Part shown: positions 9,064 to 19,237 of the stretch, piece by piece
Layout: every line of letters begins with the position of its first letter
Numbering within the stretch: position 1 is the stretch's first letter
Assembly: GCA_019693395.1 (NCBI GenBank)
Contig: JAAMXP010001891.1
Span: forward strand, 1-31,080
Origin: Ettlia oleoabundans
Taxonomy: Eukaryota; Chlorophyta; Chlorophyceae; Chlamydomonadales
DNA: 31,080 bases
Reading direction: 5' to 3'
Notes under the pieces: generated by a model
Database searches by the model: none
What the model saw: only the letters and a program-made list of their open reading frames with translations
Told to the model about the DNA's origin: nothing
Made by a program: the position numbers and the translations under genes

Positions 9064-11020
9064 ATGGCCGCCGCGACACACTTCGCCTTTAGGCGGACCT
9101 CCGCGCTGACTGCAATCGTTCTTGTTATCGCCCTCTTGTCAGCCGAGACGCAGGGTGAGTGTGTTTCGCAGAGGTATGGGTTGCAATGTGGCGGGGCGGC
9201 TGCAGATGGCCGAGGAGGCAGCGAGAGCCTTGACGCGGTGCCGGGGTGATCCTGTTCATCTGCATGTGCCGTGTAATCGTGCAAGGGTAATAAAAGGGCT
9301 GGCAAAATGCCGGCAGCGACAGTGCTGCGGCTCTATGGCGGCGTCACCGTCGGGACGGCATGCCACCACCGCCACCTGCCTGCCTGCCTGACTGACTGAC
9401 TGACTGACCTGATGAAAGGTGCTGCTCGTGATCTGCATGACTCAAAAAATGACGCACTCGTCCTTTGCTGCTGCTATTTGCAGCTGCCACACGTGAACTG
9501 CAGGCCGCAGGCAAGGATGGCGGCAAGAAGGGGGGCGGCGACGACAGCGTGCAGGCCGCCATTGGCGTGGGCACAATCTGGTCCTGGGTTGGACCCGCCC
9601 TCAAGAGTGCATTGGGCACAGAGCTCTATGAGAGGCTGAGAGACGCTTTGGGGAACAAGAGGGTGGACAGGCCGACTGCAAAGCTGATCTATACGACAGC
9701 TCAGGAGGTGAGAACACTCAAATGCATCTGCCTCTGCATCGCATCAGGTGTGTGCATGCTGGCATGCATGGTGCGTGTTCGCCTGCCTGCCTGCCTGCCA
9801 TCTGCTTGTTGCCTGATACCTGCTGCCTGCATGCGTGCATGCTTGGTTTAGGTTGCTGGTCATACTGAGGTGTATCAAATTTCACCGGCACTATCTGCAA
9901 CAACCGGGAAGCTGCGTGACTGGGTAGAAGTGCCGCCAATGAGCCCTCCAAGGCAGCAAGCTTGCTCAGTGGCTGTACTGTACCTCTGAATGTTGTAGAT
10001 GATAGGCCATATGTGTACACCAATGTGTGTATGTTTATTTCCTTGCAGGTGAGTGACGCCGATCAGGACACCATTGCCGAGTTGAAGAGCAAGATGGCGG
10101 GCATGCTCAAGTACAAGATCCAGGCCGAGAGGCTGGGCAAGCAGGTGTCCAGCCTCGCCGGCCAGCTCAAGGCGTGCAAGTCGTCTCAGTACGAGCTGAC
10201 CCGGTGCAAGGCAAAGGTGCGAGGCCTGGGAGTTTGTTACTGCCATGTGGTACTGCCACATGGATAGTGCCACTGCATGTGCCAAAGGAGAATAAAGCAA
10301 CCTCATCAAGTGCATGGTAGTATTTCTTGTGCCCAAAAGAGAGGAGCGACAATCGTAACAAGGGCACGCACAAGCCAGTAATTCTTCTTCCACCGGTACC
10401 TGCAGCGTGGCCTTGCAGCCTTGCCTTCCCGGCCGTTTGTAGGTGCCTGCAAAGTGCTGGCCCATGCTTAATCCCATACACTGACAACACTGCCTTGCAT
10501 GTCAATCAGCCCTCAATTGCCTTGCATGGCTGTTGCCACGCCTGTTGCAGTTGGTTGAGGCACAGAAGAGCGAGAGGGCTTGCAAGGTTGGTGCCGTGTG
10601 CACACCCTGCCAGTGCCAGTGCCAGCAGGGGCGCCACTCTCCTGCCGCCACATAACTAAGTCAGCAGTAAACGGCGACAGCACATGTACCTGATTTGTTG
10701 CAAGACAGCCGACGCTATGCATAAGCAGAAATCAACTGGGGGTCGAGACAGGAGCTATGTGGAAGACAATCCAATATATATCAATTTACACAACTCACAA
10801 CCACAAATGAACTTTGTGCCACCCGTCACCCAAGCAGGCTGCCCATGCTGAGCTGGAATCTCAGGTTGAGGAGCTGCAGCACCAGCTGGAGCACTGTGGT
10901 GACACGACTTCAGACACCCACACGAGCTCAAGCACAAGCACCACCGACACAAACATCTCAGACGACACGAGCAACGACACAGGTACCAGCACCTCCGATA
11001 CCTCCACTATCGACGGCTGA
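9064..11020 (+). CDS. Secreted or membrane-anchored coiled-coil protein with Ser/Thr/Asp-rich tail (233 aa)
   Basis: Five exons, 9064-9154, 9484-9707, 10049-10216, 10551-10586 and 10838-11020, join in phase to give 233 residues. Residues 1-30 carry a hydrophobic segment (LTAIVLVIALLSA), a signal peptide or anchor. A Gly/Lys-rich linker follows, then a helical region with VGPALKSALGTELYERLRDA. Residues about 106-193 are a coiled coil: Leu134, Leu141, Cys148, Leu155 and Leu162 lie seven apart, as do Cys172, Leu179, Leu186 and Cys193, with Cys158 fourteen before Cys172. The last 40 residues are almost only Ser, Thr and Asp, typical of an O-glycosylated or disordered extracellular tail. TGTAA lies at 11206-11210. 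Function unknown; a disulfide-linked oligomer at the cell surface is a reasonable guess. No domain family recognised. Confidence 0.8.
9376..9408. repeat. CTGC/TGAC microsatellite in intron 1
   Basis: Four-base repeats switch from CTGC units to five TGAC units without a break, inside the first intron of the coiled-coil gene. A further GCCT-unit run lies at about 9780-9799 in intron 2. Simple replication slippage explains both. Confidence 0.8.
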
Positions 11021-13307
11021 CGATACTAGTACTGCTTTGTGACCCTAGCTCCATTGGGAGGTAGCGTTAGCAAGTGATCTATAAAAAACTTTACCCAGGC
11101 ACATGCGTACGTGCCAGCAGTTACAGCCACTGGCATATGCAGTCAACGTAAACTGTCACTTGCAACAGTCATGCGGCAACTCTCCACCAGCCCTGCTCAT
11201 GGGTTTGTAATCACCATTTTTGTTTGTCCTTGCTTTGCAACACAACACCCGTACTCATTGTGGATCTGGTTGTACTTTAACTTGGCGATGTGCATTTTCT
11301 CATTTCCACTACAATCCATACCTTTTTTGTCATACTACCCATGGTTAACTTTACAGTACCAGTCAAAACTTATTGACGTTTAACGTGCAATACAGTACTG
11401 TAAGTGGGAGACTATAGTTATGTACCGTTGTTTGGTTGCAAACCCATGGAAACTGGTGTACAGTAGGAAGTGGGCAGCTAGTGCCTGCGGCAATGCAAAG
11501 AGGTGAAGCACAAAAGGGCTACAGCCTTGTGGGCCAGCATCTGGCGGTTGACAGGCGAGGCGTAGGCCATGAGCAAACATTTTGCGTTCTGCAACGAGCG
11601 GCAGAGGCATCGAGAGGAGGAATACGCGGCGGGTCAACGCAGGGGCATCAACGAGAATGAACACCTCGTCACAGTTCTCATGCTTCGGCAGCCTACGCTG
11701 CTACAGCAGGCCTCCAGTAATGCAGGCTCTCGCAGCAGGGCAAGCCGTAGCAGTGTGCTAGCTGGTGCTGTTCCTGCTTTGCTCCCCTGCCAGCTGGGCT
11801 CCGTGTAGCTCGGCCATAGGCACACCAGTGCAGGCTGCACCAACTCCAGATGCAATCCTCCAGCTGCCAGGCTCGCTGCTAGATGATCAGTTTGTGACTG
11901 CTTCGTCAGGGACCAGGACTTTGGCGCTGCTTCTCTCCCACACTTGCTCCCCTCAGCTCGGCAAGTGGCTGCCCATTGCAGAAGGGGACGAGGGGGCTTA
12001 AAGGGAGGAGGCCGGCGAGTGGGGGCGCAGCTGCTTGACACACTGCTGGGGCGGGGGCGGGGCCAAGATGATGCGCACCAACCGGTGCACATTTGCAACA
12101 GCCGGCACACCAAGGGGCGCTGCACAATCAGCAATGGCTGCTGCAAGGCTTGAGCTCAGACGACGCTGGTGCTGAGCTATCCACAACCCTCAGCATCCCC
12201 CAGCGTAGTGGGAGGTGCTGATGTGCACTCACCACATTAATAAAGGTGGCAGCTACCAAAAGTTGCCCCAGCCAGCAATCTGCCGGAGCTGAAGCGGAGA
12301 ACCTGGCATGGGTCCTGGTGTCAGTGTGGAAAACAGATTTGGCTGCAAGGATGCAATCAAAACACAGCACAGGCTGTGTAAGATCAGGAGAACTGGTCAG
12401 TCTGGTCCGCCAATGACAGATGTGGCAGTGACATGAACATGTTGGCTACATGGCGGCCCCTACCCTTCCACGCCCCACTCAGTCCCGAAATTGGGCAGTT
12501 GGCAGCGGCACCTTAAACCGCTCGGGACGACAGGCTTTGCAACGACCAGGGGCCTTTGCTGGTGCAATATATGCAGGTTTGAAATAGCGGAGCTTGAAAC
12601 CATTGTGCTCCAGCAACCTTGAAGTGCCCAGCCTGCCTGCTTGCGGTGCGGCACTGGCTGGAGTGAGGCGGTGGATGGCGCCGCAAGCTCCGCAACCGCC
12701 GGACAACAGCGGCGCGCTGCACGAGAACCTGGTGTCTGCCAGGCGTCAAGATTCAGTGCATGGCAGTTTTGCGACCAACCAGCGGGCGCCACTTGAAACC
12801 GCTCGGCGCACGGCCCGGGGGCGTAACGGATTAGTCCTTTTTAGCTACTACATGCCAGTGGGTTCCAGAACGAGGTAAACTTGGCCCGCAAGTTGTCTTT
12901 GCAAAGGCGTGCTGTGCCTGACATGCGACGCATAGGGTTTTGATTGATGGCTCCCTGGCACCCTACTTGCGGATCCATGTTTTGGGGCATGCGGGCATAC
13001 ACCGTATGCTAATTGAATGCGACGGCAGCTGGCCGCCCGCGCAAGTTTATTTTTTCAGACCCGTTGTTTCATGTTGTGGTCCCACCCTCCGGTACACTTG
13101 CCAGGATGTCAGTAGGCTACGCAGCAGTGTTTCGCACATAGAGAGCCGCGGCAGGTGCTGCGCCGCTGCCAAGCGGCAGCAGGCTTCAGCAGCGGCAGCG
13201 GGAGGTCCTCGCAGTTCAACATCAGCTGGACGACTGATATTCGAACAAAGTGAAGAACCTTTGCAAACGTATACAGTGCAACTGTAAGTAGGCTGTTATG
13301 TGCCCAG
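11021..13307. other. Stretch without a firmly supported gene
   Basis: Up to about 11210 this is the 3'-UTR of the coiled-coil gene. A possible plus-strand start lies at 11569 in good context (GGCCATGAGC), with a frame beginning MSKHFAFCNERQRHREEEY and staying open to 11808. A second plausible segment follows an acceptor at about 11836 and contains TPDAILQLPGSLLDDQFV. I could not join them with a good donor. A 170-codon minus-strand frame overlaps them. The frame 12940-13287 contains DVSRLRSSVSHIESRG and ends near a consensus GTAAGT donor, perhaps an upstream exon of the next gene. AATAAA at 12238-12243 has no gene to serve. Confidence 0.3.
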
Positions 13308-14912
13308 GAAAGCAGCAAGCGCGGCATCGAGTTTGATGAGGGTATGCACGTGTTTGCCCTGGTGTCCCTGTCTATCATGGTCAGCTTCAACTGCTGCTAT
13401 CATGTTAAATACGCGCAACTGACTGGTGCACTGCAACTGCTCATCGTACCCAAACACTGGTGCAAGATGGCTTCGTATTGCAGGCCATTGCAGGCAGGTT
13501 GTTGCAGGCCAATATTGCCGACCTTTTCATGAGTGCAAACGTAGGCTCCCTGTTGCTGCTGCTGCGATGTTCTATTGTCCACTGGAGGGAACAGCAGCAT
13601 TCGAACACGTTTGAAACCGCATGGTTAGACCTAGACATACATTGTTTGCCCATGCGGTTGAATCAACTTGGAATTGCACTCATAAATGTTGGTGCCTGCC
13701 AGTCAAATGCATGCACTTTTTGAATTTCCTTTCATGCATGCCTCCATGTGTTTTCATGGTAGCACGAGAAAGGCAGTGCATTGCCCTGCGCTTTCCAGAG
13801 CCTATAAGCTTAAGTGGTATTGAAATAATGCAGAGATGCTGTTCCGGTTGTGCCAGCAAGCTTGCCTTATATTGACATTCAGCCATGCTGGCACAACAGC
13901 AACACTGCATGCAGCCAACCTGGGGCCTTCTTGTTCGCCAGCAGCAGCAGCACCTGCGACAGCAGGATTGACCCATGATGCCTTTGAGCAGTGCATTTGG
14001 CTGACCGTGCCGATTCATAATTCATCTGCACCTTGCCATGCTCACGACTCACGCAGGTAACACCAACAATGTGCACCACCCCAAAGCTGTGCAAAACACG
14101 GCAGGTGACACCAGCAAGGTACTGCTGCCAGTTGGGAACATGTGCGCCAGCTGGTGATGAGCTTGTCCCCAGCATGCCTGCCTGTGTCTGCCTGGTTCAT
14201 GCGCCCTTTCGTCTTCGTAGTGATCCCCCCACCTGCCCGGGCACAGTTGCCCCCACAGCCTTTCTCCTTCAATCCCAATTGACTGCAACGTGGTATCGAA
14301 AGGTTGGGTGATGTCTCGCTCCGTGCATGCCCGCTCGATGGCTTAGCGAGTATACTCCTGTTGTTGGTAGTCACCCCCCCCTGCTGCGCATTTCCCCTGC
14401 CACTGCCGCCGGCCCGCTTGTTGCTGCTCTTCGTCTCCCGGTGCTTTTCCACCTCTGCCCATGCTGCTGCGTGTTTTCCTTCCTGGATTGCCGTTGGTGT
14501 TTGGGCTGCTCTTTGGCCCCCCCCCCTTCCCCCCCCAACCCGGACCCGATCCACATCCAATCACCACCAACACCCTCCGGTCCACCACCCTAGGCGTATG
14601 CCAACGCCGGCTACGATCCGATGCTACTCCTCTTTTGCGACAGGCTGTTGTTGGGTGGCTGTAACTGTTGGCTTTGTGATTCTCAATGTGGTCCGATCTT
14701 TGCATGGGAATGTTATTGCTATGTGTCTAAACCTGCAAGGCTCCATTCCCCAAGCCTGCAGCACTACAGTTCTGCCTATGTTGTGGAACCCTTGAGCCTG
14801 GCTTGCCTTCCCGCGCGCACACATCTGCACAGTCCTGTGCCGCAAGCAACGCGAGTTGTGGGATGGCTACCACTGGCGTATCGGATCCCCATACTGGTGG
14901 CACAAGCCGTAG
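13308..14912 (+). CDS. Unidentified plus-strand gene, tentative 3' exons
   Basis: Tentative exons are 13308-13341, 13494-13691, 14057-14118, 14594-14654 and 14833-14912; phases agree at each junction. Protein-like content includes ESSKRGIEFDEG (first), NIADLFMSAN and LNQLGIALINVG (second), NTNNVHHPKAVQNTAGDTSK (third), AYANAGYDPM (fourth) and RELWDGYHWRIGSPYWWHKP just before TAG (last). TGTAA follows at 14976-14980, 64 bases after the stop. The tryptophan-rich C-terminus and the short third and fourth exons are the most convincing; the second is less certain and the 5' end is not found. I do not recognise the family. Alternatives are wrong joins or two genes. The last exon and poly(A) signal together make a real plus-strand gene end here more likely than not. 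Confidence 0.4.
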
Positions 14913-15412
14913 CGGCCAGCAGGGCGTGGTTAAAGTATCAACGTAAAGTAGCAAACACCGGTGCAATGATAACTCTGTAAATAAAACAAACCTTATGCTC
15001 GCCGCTTAGGACGACAGCAGGGAAGGGCCCAGCTTTCGCGCAGGAAAGAAAAAATGCAAAACATGCAAACATGGACAACAGCACAGGACACAACGAGTGG
15101 CAAGGGATGCCCTCCATATGGGTTGAACAAACAAAAACAGACTGAAACAGACAGACAGCAAGCCGGCAACATATGTTGAATCATACAATGATGACAAGAT
15201 ATATCGACAATGCAGATACAGGCAGCAACCGTGTGTGGTTGGGTGGGTCAGTGACATTGACTCAAATACACCGAGGTTATATATACCCACTTGGACAGCC
15301 AAACCGCGCTCAAGTGGCAAGTGGGGCAGTCAAGCTGGGACATATTGATTGTTTCCTCGGCGAACTCAATGAAAGAAGGGCAATTGGCACATGGTTATTG
15401 CACAAAATCTCA
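14913..15412. other. Convergent 3' region between the unidentified gene and the channel gene
   Basis: The plus-strand poly(A) signal (TGTAA at 14976-14980, followed by AATAAA) lies near the left edge. The remaining roughly 430 bases are AT-richer and would be the 3'-UTR of the minus-strand channel gene. No other gene is visible, and I found no clear minus-strand TGTAA. Confidence 0.5.
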
Positions 15413-18400
15413 TCAAACTCCAGGGCTGCCAATCTGCACGCCTGCCAAATTGCCGGCTGACACATCAGCATTGCTGACATAAAGATCAATAAACCCAGAG
15501 AACGTCACTGTGTTAACTATCAAACATGCCCCAAGGACATAGCTGACCGCGGCAATGACCAGGCATACTTTGTTGACTACATAAGCCAAATATCGATAGT
15601 AGGCATCTGGCGCGGGAGAGAGCTTTGGCTTTTGGGCTCTCTGCAGAAAAGCACCAGAGTCTTTGTTATGGTGCAAGCGATGTTCCACTTAAGCTTGGAC
15701 TTCTGGCCAAACAGGTGTGCATGGGAAAGGTGGCAGTTGCGTACCCTCCGCCTATGCTCGCCATCTCATGCAACGCTTGAGACAAGTCTCGCCAACACCG
15801 TCAGCAGAAGTTGATGGTGGAGCCGATGTTCCATTCAAAGATGAATCTGACTGCTTTATTTCTGGGTCTCCAGCGGTAGCAACTGCAACAGCTTCGGTGT
15901 CCATCTGTGCCTCAAGACCTTTGCGCTGCACACGGCGGTGCTTTGCAGCCTCCCACATGTCCTACAAGCATATAGGTACATTCTAGGAACACGTACAAAC
16001 ATAGTGCGCATGTGTCTATGAACAGTAAAACCCCACCTTCCTTGCTTGTCTGTGCTGGTTCCAACACGCTAAACAGTACACAACAATTGACTCGACACCG
16101 ATCATCACCAGATAGGCTCCTGTCATAAATATAACATCTTGGACAGGCGTCACAAAGTCTTTGCGTGCCACAGCCTTGTCTCCATTTACGAATTGAACCG
16201 CTGCAAGCACAATGGACACCCCAGGTCGCAAGAAGAGTTGTGTAGAACGAGCGTGCTCTTACCTAAGTGGACACTTCAAACGTCCTTCTCCACAGCACAG
16301 GAGTGGCCCTCCCGTGCTGGCAGACGAGCTTACCAACCAATGCAAGGAACAGAGCGCTCACAACTTCGACGCGTGCGCACACATCCTCCTCCGGGAGCCA
16401 GAACACAATGACGCTCAATAGGGCAACAGCGTATACCGGTATAACCGAAATTGATTAAGTGGGCAAAACGCAGTGCATGGAACCGAAAAACAACCAGCTG
16501 GCTAGCGCTATTAAGCAACCCAGTGGCAGTTGTGTTGAGTTGTGTGGGAGTTGTGTGAAGGGTGCTGGATCCATTGTGTTTGGAAGAACTTGGGTGCGAT
16601 TCTGCATACTGTTGAAAGCAGTTTGATGACAACACAGTAGCTACAACTCCAAACAATGGCGGCAAGCACACCAGCAGTTGTCTTGCCTGGTACCAAGCGT
16701 TCCGTTGGACAAGGTAGGTCTGTAAGGTGGCCGAATCCGCAACAAACCAGCCATTGGACAGCTCATACTTATTGGCGGCAAAGTTCACCCCCTGCAGAGG
16801 TTAACAACCCACAAGACTTGGTAATCAAAAGCCACGCCGCTCACTTACCTCATATGTCATAGTGGAACCAACACTCAGGATGAACAATCATTCAACCAGT
16901 CAAATTTACTTGTGGGCAACACACCTTCAAGGAGACGGCAGATGGAAGGATCGTGATGCCAGGATGGTCCAGCACGCTTTTACTAGTGTCAACAAACTCA
17001 AGCTGCATCTCCAAGTAGAAGTTGTCAAATGGGTAGCTCTGGAGATTCATTGGCTGCAGATATGAAATGATGCATTTGACAAGCAAAATTGACAATGTTC
17101 AGTTTGATTACACTAAAAGTAGCAGCGCTTAAAGCTGCAGCAGCTGCTTCCAGCATCCCGCTTGCATGCACTCAAGGTGATGGCCCCTATTGCGTTGTGT
17201 CGAGACAAAAGACTGATGAAGCGGCCACCTGACACCCAAGGATGCCTGGCATAAGCTAGCACAGCAAGAAGGCCCCTGGCTAAACGAGGCTCCAGCAGCA
17301 AGCACATATAAACAGCTCACCTGGTAGTACACAGCATGCAGTGTTGTCTCCCAGACTACGGCCCCGTCCGAGGTTGTGTCGATGGAGTAACCAACCTGGC
17401 GGTCTTGTGGCAAGCCATGCACATTGGTGAAGAAAAAACCGGGCAGAAATATACCATCGCAGCAGCGCAGCTCTCCAATCTTGTTGCTACAAGGGCGCTT
17501 GCAACTCAAATCTGCAGAACATTGACGTGCATCATTCAAGCTCACTTGACAAAACAATCTGCAGAATGCAGCCTTCTGCTCGAAACTGGCAAAGGAAGCG
17601 GGGCTCATGGCCCTAGTAATGAGAAACCTGTATGCGTCTTTGAATCAGCAGATGTTGATATTCTGATGCTCTCCTCAGCTTCAGGATCATGCCAGGTGAT
17701 CCAGAAGGTAGCAACGTTTTCATGTCTGAAGTTGAAGTCATCAACTGCGTTTGCAAGTGGAGAGAAAGTCCAGAAGTCCGGGTGTGGGCGGATGTGCCAG
17801 CAAGTCGTAATGAAGCAGTTGCTGGCGGCACATAATAACTCCAGCGCTGAGCCCAGTCTGTCCCTGGGCATGCAATTCATACACAGCTTGCCACTGCAGC
17901 CAGAAATGCAAGTAGGCATGGGCACGGGCACCAGGTTGTAAACCGCTATTAGGGCAAATTTTGGTGAAAGGCGGCTCAAGCCCGACAAAGTTCAAAAGCA
18001 CCGCCTCACCATTCAACAGCCGCTCCAACCGTATAGAAACAAAGACTTGAGTTGTGTTAATGGCGGGTGTGCCCTGTCCTTTCAGAGGACTGCATGCAGA
18101 TGCACAGTTGGCAGTGGCGGTGCAGTGTGCATGCACAGCCACTGCCAGCTGTCAGCCTTTGGCACCCGCAGGACACGCGCACACGGCTTGGTCGCAGGTG
18201 TGTCCGACAAGAGCACGACCGTAATATAAAAAGAACCGCTCAGAAGGGTGGTCCAGCGCGCGGGCAGGTCAGGACTGGGCGTCAAGTTACCCCGTGCCCG
18301 ACACGGCGGAAGCTACGTACCTCTCCATTTTACCGTAGCAAAAGGTCTGCAGGCAGCCGACCACCACGATCACAGCAGCCGCGAGGCGGAGGTCGAGCAT
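15413..18400 (-). CDS. Pentameric ligand-gated ion channel (Cys-less Pro-loop receptor), apparent frameshift in M1
   Basis: Ten exons in order: 18321-18400, 18010-18089, 17628-17744, 17321-17511, 16925-17053, 16687-16791, 16334-16497, 16037-16200, about 15797-15961, and 15413-15640; about 473 residues. A signal peptide (LRLAAAVIVVVGCLQTFCYG) leads a beta-sandwich ligand domain with a YPFD motif at 163-166. Both canonical Cys-loop cysteines are absent, as in prokaryotic pLGICs. M1 runs about 252-269 (VIPVYAVALLSVIVFWLP), M2 about 275-294 with Glu at 2' and Leu at 9', M3 about 306-334, a short cytoplasmic loop, and M4 about 415-441. Exon 7 has one base too many near 16445-16446: the phases of its neighbours need 163 bases, not 164. 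The exon 6 donor is GC, not GT. The exon 9 donor is uncertain. The family forms pentameric plasma-membrane channels opened by small ligands; ligand and ion are unknown here. Confidence 0.9.
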
Positions 18401-19237
18401 CCTGGTAAAAGTCAGGAAAACAACTGCAGGATGAAGTCATGCCCCTCACATCTAGAAGTGTGCGGGAAACAAAGTATCGCGGCAAGCGCTTGCTCGCGTT
18501 TCCCGTAGATTCCGCAGTACAATGCCAGGTGTAGCCTACTGGTAGTGCCGTCATCGCGTGATTCCCCACCAATGCGTCTGAACAGCGTAATCTACCCATT
18601 CGCATAATGCGGAGGCTGTAGACGAATTCCAATGGCAACATATATCTTTGTTTTGCAGAGGAGCTTTATCGCGCAACAAAGAGATTGTGGGCTGCAACAC
18701 ATGGGGCAGAGTGCTAACAGGCGATGTTCAAACGCTAGCACAGCGTGGAGTCTAACCACACAGCTCATCAATTGAAAGATAGGGAGGTTTTTATGTTCGT
18801 CTAATGGCACAAACCGGCACGAATCGACGATTGCAGCGTGTTCAAAGCGTTGCGACACGCAGCGGCACTGCAATAGAAATATGCGCAGGACGAAATGGGG
18901 GTTATGTGAGCAGTCTCGATGGCTTCAAACTTGCGCAACCGCTAGGCCAAGTCATAGATTCCAGAGTGATAGTGGGTTAGGCAGCTATCCCGGTTATGCC
19001 AGCAGGCAGGGAGGCTTGGCTGCTGCGCGGGAACAACAGCAGCAAGAAACTAAGATTGCCACACGCCATGCCTGATGCTGATATGCAAGTGGCGAAAATG
19101 AATGAGCAGTACCTAATAAAAGGGTTGAATGACTTTGTGATGGTAAGTCAACGATTGGTGCGCTTCACGCCGCAGCTGACAAAAGCCTCGGCTCTTCCTA
19201 AGACAGGAACAAATTGTTGTTAGGCAACGGACAGAGC
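18401..19237. other. Region between dehydrogenase stop and channel start
   Basis: Both flanking genes lie on the minus strand, so this holds the dehydrogenase 3'-UTR (right side) and the channel promoter and leader (left side). No exon chain is supported on either strand. No clear TATA box is visible upstream of the channel start. Confidence 0.5.

Noticed and set aside
9376..9410. TGAC/CTGC array as a possible CRISPR-like or satellite element
   Set aside because: Four-base units without spacers in an intron; ordinary microsatellite.
11634..12146. Minus-strand open frame of 170 codons
   Set aside because: Rich in Arg, Pro, Cys and Ser with no domain-like pattern, no convincing start context, and overlapped by plus-strand frames of equal quality. 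Probably a shadow frame in moderately GC-rich DNA.
16433..16444. Perfect 12-base palindrome TATACCGGTATA
   Set aside because: It falls within the coding sequence of channel segment M1, so the sequence is explained by codons; a binding site is not needed. It could still favour a sequencing error near the frameshift.
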